Source: Aeromonas veronii bv. veronii (GTDB taxonomy: Bacteria; Pseudomonadota; Gammaproteobacteria; Enterobacterales; Aeromonadaceae). Taken from it: DNA of 64,000 bases. The translations under genes and the position numbers were made by a program. Shown in pieces: positions 1 to 9,220 of this stretch; position 1 is the stretch's first letter, and every line of letters begins with the position of its first letter. The notes under the pieces are model-generated. The model searched no databases, was not told where the DNA came from, and saw only the letters and a program-made list of their open reading frames with translations. Location: positions 1 through 64,000 of the forward strand of contig NZ_CDDK01000043.1 in assembly GCF_000820225.1 (NCBI RefSeq), written 5' to 3'.

Positions 1-56
1 CCTATTTCAGGACTAGACATAGCGATGGATGGCTGAATCGTCTTTTTACTGAATCG

Positions 57-1142
57 TCACTCGGCTTTGGGCGCTTCAACCGCAGCGGCCGCAGGTTGGT
101 CATCTTCCTTGATCCAGGCATCCAGCAGGGTGTAGCCCACCGCCAACACGACCGGGCCGATAAAGAGACCGATGATCCCCATGGTCAGCAAGCCACCGAT
201 TACCCCCACCAGAATGAGGATCAGCGGCAGGTCGGCGCCCCGCTTGATCAGGAAGGGGCGCAGGAAGTTGTCCATGGTGCCCGCAATCAATGACCACACC
301 AGCAGGAAGGTGCCCCAGGTGGTGTCGCCGCTCCAGTAGAGGTAGCCGATACAGGCCAGCAGCACCGGGAAGGGGCCGATCTGGGCAACGATCAGCAGGA
401 ACATCACTACCACCAGCACCATGGCGTAAGGGATACCGGCAATCAGCAGGCCGACACCGGCCACCGAGGATTGCACCAGCGCGGTCACCACCACCCCCAT
501 CGCCACGGCGCGGATCGCCTGTGAAGCCAGCACGGTAGCGTTGTCACCACGCTGACCCGCCAGCCGGTGGGCGAAGCGGCGAATGCCGGTCGCCACCACT
601 TCACCGGAGTGATAGAGCACACCACAGATACCGACCGTCAGCAGGAAGTGGACAAACAGCAGCCCCAGATTACCGGCCTGAGAGGCCAACCAGCGGGCGG
701 TCTGGCCAAAATAGGGGGCCAGTTTGGCAAACAGCACCTGACCACCGCTCGCCAGAATTTGCTGCCAGAAGTCATAGAGCTTGTCGCCCACCAGCGGGAT
801 CTGTTGCAGCCAGAGCAGCTCCGGCGGCGGTGACTGGCTGATATGGGTACCCAGCTCGATCAGCATGGGCGCCTTCTCCGCCACATTGGCCAGCGTCATA
901 AAGAGCGGGATGACAAACATCAGCAGCAGCACCAGCGTCATAAACAGTGCCGCCAGGGTGCGCTTGCCCCACAACAGGCGCTGCACCATCAGCATCAACG
1001 GCCAGGTGGCGATGGTGATCATGGTGGCCCACACCAGCGCAGGCAGGAAGGGCTGCAACACCAGGAAACAGGAGATAATCAGGATGCTGAGAAACAGCAC
1101 CCCCAGGGTTATCTTGGCCAAATCCACTTTTTTCACATTCAT
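57..1142 (-). CDS. ydiK: AI-2E family transporter YdiK-like membrane protein
   Basis: The 361-residue product is a polytopic inner-membrane protein. Hydrophobic segments occur near residues 10-45, 60-85, 160-180, 210-265 and 275-345, with a large soluble loop at about 90-155. This is the layout of the AI-2E transporter (UPF0118) family, and length and N-terminus fit YdiK of E. coli. Family members are proposed to export signals or small ions, but YdiK itself has no firm substrate. The ATG shares the ATGA overlap with the stop of the upstream NUDIX-PAP2 gene, so the two are probably co-transcribed and translationally coupled. The tail is Ala/Glu-rich. The family call is firm; the function is inferred from family only. 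Confidence 0.85.
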   Translation of the reverse strand: MNVKKVDLAKITLGVLFLSILIISCFLVLQPFLPALVWATMITIATWPLMLMVQRLLWGKRTLAALFMTLVLLLMFVIPLFMTLANVAEKAPMLIELGTHISQSPPPELLWLQQIPLVGDKLYDFWQQILASGGQVLFAKLAPYFGQTARWLASQAGNLGLLFVHFLLTVGICGVLYHSGEVVATGIRRFAHRLAGQRGDNATVLASQAIRAVAMGVVVTALVQSSVAGVGLLIAGIPYAMVLVVVMFLLIVAQIGPFPVLLACIGYLYWSGDTTWGTFLLVWSLIAGTMDNFLRPFLIKRGADLPLILILVGVIGGLLTMGIIGLFIGPVVLAVGYTLLDAWIKEDDQPAAAAVEAPKAE

Positions 1143-2527
1143 AGAGTTCCCTTGTCAGAGCCGTTGCCCTTGGGTCGTGTGTCGCATTTCAAGAAAGAGA
1201 GTATCCACCAGAGGCCAGCGCTCAACCAGAGCCCCAGCCCGAAAAAGAGCACAAACTGACCAAGCAGGATAGTGAGCGAACTACTGGTCAACAGTGGCAA
1301 TGCCCACGCGCCCACCACCATCAGCAGCATGCCCGCCAGCACCACGGCACCGGTCAGCCACGGGGAATAACCGTCGCGCACCAGCGTAGCCCTTCCCCCG
1401 AGCCAGAGGCCCAGCGCCGCCAGCCCGATCCCGGCCAGATGGGCCGACTGGCTCAGGCCAGCGCAAACCAGTGCCGCAGCGATCAGCAAACCCCAGGCGG
1501 ATGAACGCTGATCCAGCCGCCAGTAGGGACGAACCGCCAGCAGCAAGGCGCCAATCAGCAGGCCAACCGCCACATCGGAGATAAAGTGCACCCCGAGCCA
1601 GACCCGCGCCAGACCTGTGGTCAGCGCCAGCAGCAAGGCCAGCGAATAGGCCAGCCCGCGCCGGGCAGGCCAGAGCCAGCCAAGCAGCGCCCCCCAGAAC
1701 AGCAAGGCCGAAGCTGTATGGCCGCTCGGCATGCCAAAGCCCTGGGCACTGTGAGTCGCCAGTTCAGGTTGCAGATGGAAGGGGCGCGGCCAGCCGATCC
1801 CCTCCTTGCTTGCCTGCACCAGCAAGCCGAGCCAGAGCATGGCGAACAGCAGCTGGCGCAGCCGCGGCCACCCCAGCAGCGGGAGCAGCAAAGGTATCAG
1901 GGCAAGCTGAAAGCCGCCTGAACCAAACAGATTGCTGACCGACAGCCACCAGACATCGGGCCCCAGCCACTGTTGCAGGTGCAGCATCAGCGGGATCTCG
2001 GCCTGATGCAGCGCATTGCCCTGCGCCACGAAATCGGCCTGCCAATGCACCTCGCTCTCGGGCACCTTATCCAGTCGGGATTGCAGCCAGTCGAGCTGAT
2101 CCGGGAAGCGGCGCTGCTCGCGGGGCAGCTGGTCGATGGCGATCAGCCGGGCGTTAAGAATCTCCCCGCCCAGATTGGGAGCTTTCAGCAGCGAGACAAA
2201 ATCGGAATCTTGCTGCGCGACAATCGGCTCCAGAGTGCGACAGGCGAAGATAACCGCCCGCTGCCAGCGGCCCAGCTCCTGCACCACCTCCCCCCGCAAG
2301 CCGGTCTCTTCATAGAGTTCGCGCAGTGCCGCCTGCTGCGGGCTCTCACCGCCATCTATATAGCCACCGCTCAGGCTGTAGCGGGAGGAGATGCGATCCT
2401 GCACCAGCAGCAGTTGACCCTGATGGCGGATGGCGCAGGCCGCTGCCGTGGGGCCAGCCGGTTCGGCGCTCAGAGCTGGCAGAGCGGCAAACAGCGCCAG
2501 CAAGAGTAAAAAGAGGGTTCTCGACAT
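1139..2527 (-). CDS. exported bifunctional NUDIX hydrolase / PAP2 phosphatase
   Basis: This 462-residue protein joins two enzymes. Residues 1-20 look like a Sec signal peptide (MSRTLFLLLLALFAALPALS). A NUDIX domain follows at about 25-160 with a complete box (G-x5-E, x7, REL-YEE-TGL). From about 190 a multi-pass PAP2 domain carries all three signature parts: K-x6-RP (KEGIGWPRP), PSGH, and R-x5-H-x3-D (ARVWLGVHFISD). PAP2 enzymes with this layout remove phosphate from lipid phosphates such as undecaprenyl pyrophosphate at the periplasmic face. If the signal peptide is real, the NUDIX part would also be periplasmic. I chose the ATG at 2527 because it begins the signal peptide; longer starts add a polar, unrelated stretch. 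Substrates are unknown. Confidence 0.82.
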   Translation of the reverse strand: MSRTLFLLLLALFAALPALSAEPAGPTAAACAIRHQGQLLLVQDRISSRYSLSGGYIDGGESPQQAALRELYEETGLRGEVVQELGRWQRAVIFACRTLEPIVAQQDSDFVSLLKAPNLGGEILNARLIAIDQLPREQRRFPDQLDWLQSRLDKVPESEVHWQADFVAQGNALHQAEIPLMLHLQQWLGPDVWWLSVSNLFGSGGFQLALIPLLLPLLGWPRLRQLLFAMLWLGLLVQASKEGIGWPRPFHLQPELATHSAQGFGMPSGHTASALLFWGALLGWLWPARRGLAYSLALLLALTTGLARVWLGVHFISDVAVGLLIGALLLAVRPYWRLDQRSSAWGLLIAAALVCAGLSQSAHLAGIGLAALGLWLGGRATLVRDGYSPWLTGAVVLAGMLLMVVGAWALPLLTSSSLTILLGQFVLFFGLGLWLSAGLWWILSFLKCDTRPKGNGSDKGTL

Positions 2528-2712
2528 CAATTTGCTTTCCCTATGCACAATGGCGACAAGCCTCCCAGAAATCAGATAGTTGGGCAATGCTGGCGGCCTG
2601 TTCAGCGCTGATCCGGCCATGATGGCCACACCGGGAAGATTGCGATGAGCGAGGGCACTCCCTACTATTGGCGGCTATCTTCAATGTCATGCAGCAACCG
2701 CTGGAGCCCTCC

Positions 2713-3093
2713 ATGAGACAGTTCGGCTTTTTCCTCGGCATCGCTATCGGTGTCATCCTGATCCTGTTCGGCAGCATCGTCATCTTCCAGGCGCTCCCTG
2801 CCGCACTGGATGTACTGGAGATGCCAAGCAGCATCCCGTTCGTGCGCGAGGTCTACACCTGGCTGATGACCAGCGCCAACGGCCTCACCGCCCAGCTGGA
2901 GCAGAACTTCCTGGAAGCGTTCCAGACCGTGCTCAAGCTGATCCTGCTCATCACTTTCATGTGGGTCTGCGTCAAGCTGGTCAACATGGGGGTGCTGATT
3001 ATCCGTGCCGGGGTGGATCTCATCCGCACCGCCATCGCCCACAGCGAAGGCCCCCACGACCAGAAGAAGCCGGATCAGCACGATCACTTCTGA
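2713..3093 (+). CDS. small membrane protein of unknown function
   Basis: I do not recognise this 126-residue protein. The ATG at 2713 has GGAG about seven bases upstream and starts directly into a hydrophobic helix (residues 3-25, Gly/Ile-rich). A second hydrophobic segment lies at about 75-105, with an amphipathic stretch between and a charged His/Asp-rich tail (DQKKPDQHDHF). In-frame upstream starts at 2689 and 2668 (TTG) lack a ribosome site. It is divergent from the NUDIX-PAP2 gene and followed by a GC-rich hairpin, so it is probably monocistronic. The reading frame has the GC-rich third positions of its neighbours, which supports a real gene. Confidence 0.7.
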   Translation: MRQFGFFLGIAIGVILILFGSIVIFQALPAALDVLEMPSSIPFVREVYTWLMTSANGLTAQLEQNFLEAFQTVLKLILLITFMWVCVKLVNMGVLIIRAGVDLIRTAIAHSEGPHDQKKPDQHDHF

Positions 3094-3120
3094 CTCTGAC
3101 ATGGTTGATGGATGTGAACG

Positions 3121-3150
3121 CTGCCGCCCCCAACCGGGGCGGCAGTGTTA
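3121..3150 (+). terminator. GC-rich hairpin, probable terminator
   Basis: CTGCCGCCCC (3121-3130) pairs with GGGGCGGCAG (3136-3145) around a five-base loop and is followed by a short T-containing tract. It lies 28 bases after the small membrane-protein gene. The poor T run makes it a weaker terminator than others in the window. Confidence 0.55.
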
Positions 3151-3306
3151 TATGCGCGGTATGAAGACCCCTCCCAGCCCCCATGAATACCCGATAAAGC
3201 ACCGGCTTTCCCTTGTGAATCAGCAAACTGCCCATATGTTGCATCACCTTGACATGGTTTGCGCCCCGCGCGGCGGCTGCCCGGTTTCTATCCCGACCCC
3301 GTGCTC

Positions 3307-3315
3307 TGGTATAAT
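3307..3315 (+). promoter_or_regulatory. extended -10 promoter for hslR
   Basis: TGGTATAAT is a perfect extended -10 element (TG at 3307-3308, TATAAT at 3310-3315), about 35 bases before the hslR start. No good -35 is visible at the right distance, which extended -10 promoters tolerate. I saw no convincing sigma-32 element, although the downstream genes are heat-shock genes elsewhere. Confidence 0.6.
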
Positions 3316-3349
3316 CGACCACCTCTTTTCCCCGTTATGGAGCCTGTTC

Positions 3350-3748
3350 ATGCCCAATCATGCAGAAAGTGCCCTCGAGGTTCGTCTCGACAAGTGGTTG
3401 TGGGCAGCCCGTTTCTACAAGACCCGCTCCATTGCGCGGGATCAGATAGACGGGGGCAAGGTGCACTACAATGGTCAGCGCAGCAAACCGGGCAAACAGG
3501 TGGAAGTGGGTGCACTGATCCGCTTCTGGCAGGGGCAGGATGAACGCGAAGTGCGGGTGCTGGCCTTGAGCGAGCAGCGTAAATCAGCCCCGCTGGCCCA
3601 GCAGCTCTATGAAGAGACCGCCGAGAGCCTGAAAAAACGGGCCGAGAATAGCGAGGCGCGCCGCTTCAACAGCCAGTTTGCCCCCAGCCCCGAGCGCCGC
3701 CCCGACAAGCAGGAGCGACGCCAGTTGCTCAAGGTCAAACAGTACTGA
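3350..3748 (+). CDS. hslR: ribosome-associated heat shock protein Hsp15
   Basis: Hsp15 binds 50S subunits that carry a stalled nascent chain and helps to recycle them. The 132-residue product has an S4 RNA-binding domain at about 8-70 (EVRLDKWLWAARFYKTRSIA, then GGKVHYNGQRSKPGKQV) and a basic, Arg/Lys-rich C-terminal tail, as in E. coli Hsp15. Length matches the family. The ATG at 3350 (MPNHAES) is chosen over in-frame upstream starts because it gives the family N-terminus and follows the extended -10 at a sensible distance. It lies directly before hslO, and the hslR-hslO-pckA order is common in gammaproteobacteria. Confidence 0.93.
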   Translation: MPNHAESALEVRLDKWLWAARFYKTRSIARDQIDGGKVHYNGQRSKPGKQVEVGALIRFWQGQDEREVRVLALSEQRKSAPLAQQLYEETAESLKKRAENSEARRFNSQFAPSPERRPDKQERRQLLKVKQY

Positions 3749-3822
3749 CCGACCCCGATTTGATACCGGGCTGGCATCAACCCCAGCCCGCCCGATTTAC
3801 CTCACCGAAAAGCCAGGAATAC

Positions 3823-4710
3823 ATGATGAGCAACCAAGATCTGCTGTATCGCTATCTGTTTGAAGAGTACGAAGTGCGTGGCGAGCTGGTCCAGCTGGAT
3901 CACACCTACCGCCACGTAGTGGAAGCCCAGAACTACCCGGTGCAGGTGCAAAAACTGCTGGGCGAGCTGCTGGTCGCCACCAGCCTGCTGACCGCCACCC
4001 TCAAGTTTGAAGGCTCCATCACGGTGCAACTGCAGGGCGATGGCCCGGTGCGTCTGGCCGTGATCAACGGTGACAACAACCAGCAGCTGCGCGGCGTGGC
4101 CCGCTATGAAGGCGAGCTGCCGAGCGATGGCAAGCTGCAGAGCCTGATTGGCAACGGCCAGCTGATCATCACCATCACCCCGGAGCAGGGTGAGCGCTAT
4201 CAGGGCATCATCGCGCTGGACGCCGATACCCTGGCGGGCTGCCTGGAGCACTACTTCGCCCGCTCCGAACAGCTGGCCACCAAGCTGTGGATCCGCACCG
4301 GCTATCACGAAGGTGCGCCGCGCGCTGCCGGCATCATGCTGCAGGAGCTGCCCGCCCAGAGCGAGGATCACAGCAACGATTTCGATCACCTGACCCAGCT
4401 CACCAGCACCATCAAGGATGAAGAGCTGTTCGGCCTGCAGGCAGAAGAGATCCTCTACCGTCTCTACCATCAGGACAAGGTGCGGGTGTTCGATCCGCAG
4501 GCGGTCGAGTTCCGTTGCACCTGCTCCCGCGAGCGCTGCGAAGGAGCCCTGTTGCAGATAGAAAAGGAAGAGGTCATGGAGATGGTGCAGGAGCTCGGCA
4601 AGATCGACATGCACTGTGATTATTGCGGCGCCCAGTACCAATTTAATGGGATCGATGTCGAAACCCTGTTCAGCAGGGCTCCCGGCAATGATGCAAACCA
4701 GTTACACTAA
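3823..4710 (+). CDS. hslO: redox-regulated holding chaperone Hsp33
   Basis: Hsp33 is a cytoplasmic chaperone activated by oxidation: loss of zinc from four cysteines unfolds the C-terminus and exposes client-binding surfaces. The 295-residue product begins with the family N-terminus (LLYRYLFEEYEVRGELVQ). It carries the zinc-switch cysteines near its end as CTC (about 230-232) and CDYC (about 264-267), both intact. ATG at 3823 and 3826 are adjacent; AGGA at about 3815 suits either. It sits about 75 bases after hslR, probably in the same transcript, and a strong terminator follows. Confidence 0.95.
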   Translation: MMSNQDLLYRYLFEEYEVRGELVQLDHTYRHVVEAQNYPVQVQKLLGELLVATSLLTATLKFEGSITVQLQGDGPVRLAVINGDNNQQLRGVARYEGELPSDGKLQSLIGNGQLIITITPEQGERYQGIIALDADTLAGCLEHYFARSEQLATKLWIRTGYHEGAPRAAGIMLQELPAQSEDHSNDFDHLTQLTSTIKDEELFGLQAEEILYRLYHQDKVRVFDPQAVEFRCTCSRERCEGALLQIEKEEVMEMVQELGKIDMHCDYCGAQYQFNGIDVETLFSRAPGNDANQLH

Positions 4711-4712
4711 TT

Positions 4713-4740
4713 AAAGGCGGGCAAAACCCGCCTTTAACTT
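4713..4740 (+). terminator. intrinsic terminator after hslO
   Basis: AAAGGCGGG (4713-4721) and CCCGCCTTT (4727-4735) form a perfect nine-pair stem with loop CAAAA, followed by a T-rich stretch. It separates hslRO from pckA. Confidence 0.85.
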
Positions 4741-4859
4741 TAATAACAAAAAAATACCCTATTTTATAAAGTTTGATGGCGATCGCTAAACTCTACCACC
4801 TAAGTGATAGGATGACCGTCAGATAGAACCCTACCAACCTCTGAACCCAGGAGAATACA

Positions 4860-6485
4860 ATGACAATCGTGGCAGAACCCACCCTGGCCCAACAATTAGG
4901 ACTGGACCAGTACGGCATCAAAAACAGCCAAGAAATCGTTCGCAACCCCTCTTACGAGCAGCTTTTCGCCGAAGAGACACGCCCTGACCTGGAAGGGTTC
5001 GAGCGCGGTGTGGTGACCGAGCTGGGCGCCGTCAACGTAAACACCGGTATCTTCACCGGTCGCTCCCCGAAAGATAAATATATCGTCAAAGATGCCACTA
5101 CCCAGGATACTGTGTGGTGGTCTGACCAGGGTAAAAACGATAACAAAGCTATTACCCCGGAGGTGTGGTCACATCTGAAAGGGCTGGTCACCAAACAGCT
5201 CTCCGGCAAGCGCCTGTTTGTAGTCGACGGTTTCTGCGGTGCCAACCCGGATACCCGCCTGGCCGTGCGCATCATCACCGAGGTGGCCTGGCAGGCACAC
5301 TTCGTGAAAAACATGTTCATCCGTCCGAGCGATGAAGAGCTGAAAACCTTCAAGCCTGACTTCGTGGTGATGAACGGTGCCAAGTGCACCAACCCGAACT
5401 GGAAAGAACAGGGTCTCAACTCCGAGAACTTTGTTGCCTTCAACATGACCGAGAAGATGCAGCTCATCGGTGGCACCTGGTACGGTGGCGAGATGAAGAA
5501 GGGCATGTTCTCCATGATGAACTACTTCCTGCCCCTGCGCGGCATTGCCTCCATGCACTGCTCCGCCAACGTGGGTCAGGACGGCGACGTCGCCATCTTC
5601 TTCGGCCTCTCCGGCACCGGCAAGACCACCCTCTCCACCGATCCCAAGCGTCAGCTGATCGGCGATGACGAGCACGGCTGGGATGACCACGGCGTGTTCA
5701 ACTTCGAAGGGGGCTGCTACGCCAAGACCATCAAGCTCTCCGAAGAGGCCGAGCCGGACATCTACCACGCCATCCGTCGCGATGCGCTGCTGGAGAACGT
5801 GACCGTTGCTGCCGATGGCACCATCGACTTCGATGATGGCTCCAAGACCGAGAACACCCGCGTCTCCTACCCCATCTATCACATCGACAACATCGTCAAG
5901 CCGGTCTCCAAGGCAGGTCACGCCACCAAGGTGATCTTCCTGACTGCCGACGCCTTCGGCGTGCTGCCCCCGGTCTCCAAACTGACCAAGGAGCAGACCA
6001 AGTACCACTTCCTGTCTGGCTTCACCGCCAAACTGGCCGGTACCGAGCGCGGCATCACCGAGCCGACCCCGACCTTCTCCTCCTGCTTCGGCGCAGCCTT
6101 CCTCTCCCTGCACCCGACCAAGTACGGTCAGGAGCTGGTGAAACGGATGGAAGCGGCAGGGGCAGAGGCCTATCTGGTCAACACCGGCTGGAACGGCACC
6201 GGCAAGCGCATCTCCATCAAGGATACCCGCGCCATCATCGATGCCATCCTGGATGGCTCCATCGAGAAGGCAGAGACCAAGGTGCTGCCGATCTTCAATC
6301 TGGAGATCCCGACCGCACTGCACGATGTGAACCCGGCGATCCTCGACCCGCGCGACACTTACGCCGACAAGGCCGAGTGGGATGCCAAGGCCGTCGATCT
6401 GGCAGGGCGCTTCATCAAGAACTTCGAGCGCTTCACCGATAACGACGAAGGCAAACGTCTGGTTGCGGCAGGCCCGCAGCTGTAA
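4860..6485 (+). CDS. pckA: phosphoenolpyruvate carboxykinase (ATP)
   Basis: PckA converts oxaloacetate and ATP to PEP, CO2 and ADP, the first committed step of gluconeogenesis. The 541-residue product has the family landmarks: [10 protein letters not shown] near residue 65, the metal/substrate segment with MHCSANVG, the P-loop [11 protein letters not shown] at about 250, and GDDEHGWDD just after it. Length agrees with the E. coli enzyme (540). The ATG at 4860 is preceded by AGGAG. An imperfect Crp/Fnr-like sequence (TTGAT-GGCG-ATCGC, 4773-4786) lies upstream, weak on its own but consistent with catabolite control of gluconeogenesis. It has terminators on both sides, so it is transcribed alone. 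Confidence 0.97.
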   Translation: MTIVAEPTLAQQLGLDQYGIKNSQEIVRNPSYEQLFAEETRPDLEGFERGVVTELGAVNVNTGIFTGRSPKDKYIVKDATTQDTVWWSDQGKNDNKAITPEVWSHLKGLVTKQLSGKRLFVVDGFCGANPDTRLAVRIITEVAWQAHFVKNMFIRPSDEELKTFKPDFVVMNGAKCTNPNWKEQGLNSENFVAFNMTEKMQLIGGTWYGGEMKKGMFSMMNYFLPLRGIASMHCSANVGQDGDVAIFFGLSGTGKTTLSTDPKRQLIGDDEHGWDDHGVFNFEGGCYAKTIKLSEEAEPDIYHAIRRDALLENVTVAADGTIDFDDGSKTENTRVSYPIYHIDNIVKPVSKAGHATKVIFLTADAFGVLPPVSKLTKEQTKYHFLSGFTAKLAGTERGITEPTPTFSSCFGAAFLSLHPTKYGQELVKRMEAAGAEAYLVNTGWNGTGKRISIKDTRAIIDAILDGSIEKAETKVLPIFNLEIPTALHDVNPAILDPRDTYADKAEWDAKAVDLAGRFIKNFERFTDNDEGKRLVAAGPQL

Positions 6486-6511
6486 CAGGCTCGCTTCGTA
6501 TCAGTGACATC

Positions 6512-6546
6512 ATGCCGGTCAGCCACACTGACCGGCATTTTTGTTT
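6512..6546 (+). terminator. intrinsic terminator after pckA
   Basis: ATGCCGGTCAG (6512-6522) pairs perfectly with CTGACCGGCAT (6528-6538) over loop CCACA and is followed by TTTTGTTTTTG. Confidence 0.9.
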
Positions 6547-6636
6547 TTGTGGAGCCCCGAACGCTGCCATCGCCCCCGTTAAAGGGGCCAAAACCTTGCC
6601 TTTGCCTGTTGTGACAGGTTAGATTCAGCCAAACTT

Positions 6637-6650
6637 TATACAATATACAA
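6637..6650. promoter_or_regulatory. tandem TATACAA repeat, possible GntR operator
   Basis: TATACAA occurs twice head-to-tail (6637-6643 and 6644-6650), about 30 bases before the GntR-family gene. FCD-type GntR operators are often AT-rich and centred on TTGTATACAA-like sequence, so autoregulation is possible. It may also simply be promoter AT-content. Confidence 0.3.
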
Positions 6651-6678
6651 TTCTGTAACGCCCAATCGTGACCCGACC

Positions 6679-7344
6679 ATGACCCCACCCTACAAGACCC
6701 GAACCCAGATGGTGATGGAAAACCTCCGTGGCCGGATCCTCCGTGGGGAGTTCCCCGCTGGCGCACCCTTGCGTCAGGATGCCATCGCCAAAGAGCTGGC
6801 CGTGAGCCGCATCCCGGTGCGCGAAGCCCTGATGCAGTTGGAAGCGCAGGGGCTGGTGAAGTTCGAAGCCCATCGCGGCGCCGTGGTCACCATGCTGGAC
6901 GCCTCGGCCATTGAAGAGCTCTTTTATTTGCGAGCGCTGCTGGAAGCCGATACCCTGTTTCACGCCGTCGACAAGATGACGGAAGCCACCTTCGCGCAAG
7001 CGGAGGCGATCCTCGCCCAGTTTGATCACGCCCTGGAGTCAGGCACCCAGATCGAACATTGGGCCGAGTTGAACCACAGCTTTCACGCCACCCTCTATCA
7101 GGCAGCCGGTCGCCCCCAGGCACTTGAACTGATCGCCCAGATCAATCTGAGCTGTGACCGCTATGTCCGCTTCGAGCTGCTGTTTGCCAGCGACGGGGTG
7201 GACAAGGCGGAGCGTGAACACGCCCAATTGCTGGAACTGTGCCGCGCCCGGCGCAAGCACGAGGCGGTGGTACTGCTCAGGCAGCATATCGAAGCAGCAG
7301 GTCAGTCGATCAAGCGGATCCTGGCCAGCGGCCATAAAAACTGA
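6679..7344 (+). CDS. GntR family regulator, FCD (FadR) subfamily
   Basis: The 221-residue product has an N-terminal winged helix-turn-helix (residues 5-75; LRQDAIAKELAVSRIPVREALMQLEAQGLV is the GntR signature region) and an all-helical FCD ligand domain at about 85-210. The FCD metal/ligand histidines are visible in NHSFH (about residue 133) and further downstream. Ligands for this subfamily are usually small organic acids; nothing in the sequence identifies this one. It ends 33 bases before the aminopeptidase gene on the same strand, suggesting an operon and possibly a role in peptide or amino-acid use. The neighbour-based role is inference. Confidence 0.85.
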   Translation: MTPPYKTRTQMVMENLRGRILRGEFPAGAPLRQDAIAKELAVSRIPVREALMQLEAQGLVKFEAHRGAVVTMLDASAIEELFYLRALLEADTLFHAVDKMTEATFAQAEAILAQFDHALESGTQIEHWAELNHSFHATLYQAAGRPQALELIAQINLSCDRYVRFELLFASDGVDKAEREHAQLLELCRARRKHEAVVLLRQHIEAAGQSIKRILASGHKN

Positions 7345-7377
7345 ACACTCATATAGCAACCATCTGGCACTAACGAC

Positions 7378-9180
7378 ATGAATAATTTCGAGATAATTGA
7401 AACCCGCGTCGCCCAAGTCAGGGCCGAGCTGGCCATGCAGGAGTTGGACGCATTTATCGTCCCCCACGATGATGAGCACCTCGGCGAGTACATCCCCGCC
7501 TATGCCGAGCGGCTTGACTGGATCACCGGTTTCAACGGCTCTGCCGGGGTCGCCATCATCATGGCCCAGCGGGCAGCCCTCTTTGTCGATGGTCGCTATA
7601 CGGTGCAGGCGCGGATGCAAACGCCCGCCGAACTGTTCGAATTCCTCCACCTCATTGAAAATCCTCATGTGCAGTGGCTGGCCGAACAGCTGCCGTCAGG
7701 CTCCCGGGTCGGCTTCGATGCCCGCCTGCACAGCCTGACCTGGTACAAGAATGCCAAGGCCGTGCTGGCTGATCGCGGTATCGAGCTGATCCGCGTCGAG
7801 CAGAACCCCATCGATCTGAACTGGAGCGATCGCCCGGAGCCGACCAAGAGCCCGGTCATCCTCTACAGCGAGGAGTTGGCGGGCCAGTCCAGCCAGTCCA
7901 AACGTGAACAGCTGGCGGCCGACCTGCGCAAGCGCGGGCTGGATGCGGTGCTGCTGACCCAGGCCGAGCCCATCAACTGGCTGCTCAACCTGCGCGGCCG
8001 CGATATCGACCGGCTGCCGGTGGTGCTGGGCTTTGCTGTGCTCTACGCCAACACCAGCATGGATTTCTTCGTCGATACCGACAAAATTGACTGCTTCGCC
8101 TTTACCCAACACGTTGGGCAGGATGTCTCCGTCTACCCCATCGACAAGCTGGGCGACGTGCTGCAGCGCATCGGTGAAGATCAGCAGAAGGTGCTGGCCG
8201 ATCCGGACAGCGCCAACGCCTGGACCCAGCTCGTCATGGAAGAGGCGGGCGCCATTCTGGTGGCAGGGCAAGACCCCACCATGCTGCCGAAAGCGTGCAA
8301 GAACGAGATCGAGCTAACGGGTATGCGTGCCGCTCACCTGCGTGATGGCGTGGCCATGACCCGCTTCCTTGCCTGGCTGGATCGGCTGGTCGCCTCCGGC
8401 GAGTTCGAAGGGGTGGATGAAGGCACTCTGGCCGATCAGGTGGAAGCGTTCCGCCGCGAGCAGGAACACTACGTCGAGCCGAGCTTCGATACCATCTCCG
8501 CGCTCGGCCCCAACGCCGCCATGTGCCACTACCACCATACCAATGGCACCCCGCGCGCGTTTGGCCAGGACAGCCTCTATCTTCTGGACTCCGGCGCCCA
8601 GTATATGGATGGCACCACCGACATCACCCGCACCATCAAGGTGGGTGAGGTGAGCGACGAGCAGAAAGCGATGTTTACCCGGGTACTGCAGGGTCATATC
8701 GCGCTGGATCAGGCCCGCTTCCCCCGCGGCACCGCCGGTATCCAGCTCGACGTGCTGGCCCGCATGCCGCTGTGGCAGGCCGGTTACAACTATGACCATG
8801 GCACCGGTCACGGCGTCGGCCACTTCCTGAGTGTCCACGAAGGGCCCCAGCGCATCGCGCCGAAAGGGAGCATGGTTGCACTGCAGCCGGGCATGGTGCT
8901 CTCCAACGAGCCGGGCTACTACCGTGAAGATGGCTTCGGCATCCGCTGCGAGAACCTGGTAGTCGTGACCGAGCTGGAACAGGTTGGCGAGCTGCCGATG
9001 CTGGGCTTCGAGCGGCTGACCTACGTGCCGTTCGATACCCGCCTGATCGACCGCAGCCTGCTGAGCCCGGCCGAATTCCGCTGGATCAACGAATACCATG
9101 TCGAGGTGTTCCGCCGCCTGAGCCCACTGCTCGAAGGCGAGGATCTCGCCTGGCTGGAGCAGGCAACCAGCCTCATCTGA
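7378..9180 (+). CDS. Xaa-Pro aminopeptidase, M24B family
   Basis: The enzyme removes the N-terminal residue of peptides with proline in second position. The 600-residue product has two creatinase-like N-terminal domains (about 1-310) and a C-terminal pita-bread catalytic domain (about 315-540) followed by a tail typical of the long aminopeptidase P subfamily. Dinuclear metal ligands are visible: Asp in LLDSGAQYMDGTTDITRT, His in GTGHGVGHF, and Glu in SNEPGYY and RCENL. There is no signal peptide, so it is cytoplasmic. The length suits the eukaryote-like ~600-residue subfamily rather than the 440-residue PepP of E. coli. A terminator follows immediately. Confidence 0.9.
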   Translation: MNNFEIIETRVAQVRAELAMQELDAFIVPHDDEHLGEYIPAYAERLDWITGFNGSAGVAIIMAQRAALFVDGRYTVQARMQTPAELFEFLHLIENPHVQWLAEQLPSGSRVGFDARLHSLTWYKNAKAVLADRGIELIRVEQNPIDLNWSDRPEPTKSPVILYSEELAGQSSQSKREQLAADLRKRGLDAVLLTQAEPINWLLNLRGRDIDRLPVVLGFAVLYANTSMDFFVDTDKIDCFAFTQHVGQDVSVYPIDKLGDVLQRIGEDQQKVLADPDSANAWTQLVMEEAGAILVAGQDPTMLPKACKNEIELTGMRAAHLRDGVAMTRFLAWLDRLVASGEFEGVDEGTLADQVEAFRREQEHYVEPSFDTISALGPNAAMCHYHHTNGTPRAFGQDSLYLLDSGAQYMDGTTDITRTIKVGEVSDEQKAMFTRVLQGHIALDQARFPRGTAGIQLDVLARMPLWQAGYNYDHGTGHGVGHFLSVHEGPQRIAPKGSMVALQPGMVLSNEPGYYREDGFGIRCENLVVVTELEQVGELPMLGFERLTYVPFDTRLIDRSLLSPAEFRWINEYHVEVFRRLSPLLEGEDLAWLEQATSLI

Positions 9181-9185
9181 TGACA

Positions 9186-9210
9186 CAGGGCCTGCGGGCC
9201 CTGTTTTTTT
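9186..9210 (+). terminator. intrinsic terminator after the aminopeptidase gene
   Basis: CAGGGCC (9186-9192) pairs with GGCCCTG (9197-9203), followed by seven T residues. Confidence 0.88.
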
Positions 9211-9220
9211 ATCCCCCCTT

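Noticed and set aside
1..19. Possible minus-strand start (ATG at 19) of a gene running off the left edge
   Set aside because: Only six codons are inside the window and no ribosome site is visible.
4773..4786. FNR/CRP-like site before pckA
   Set aside because: Eight of ten to FNR and weak to CRP; too degenerate to list as a separate site, so mentioned only in the pckA entry.
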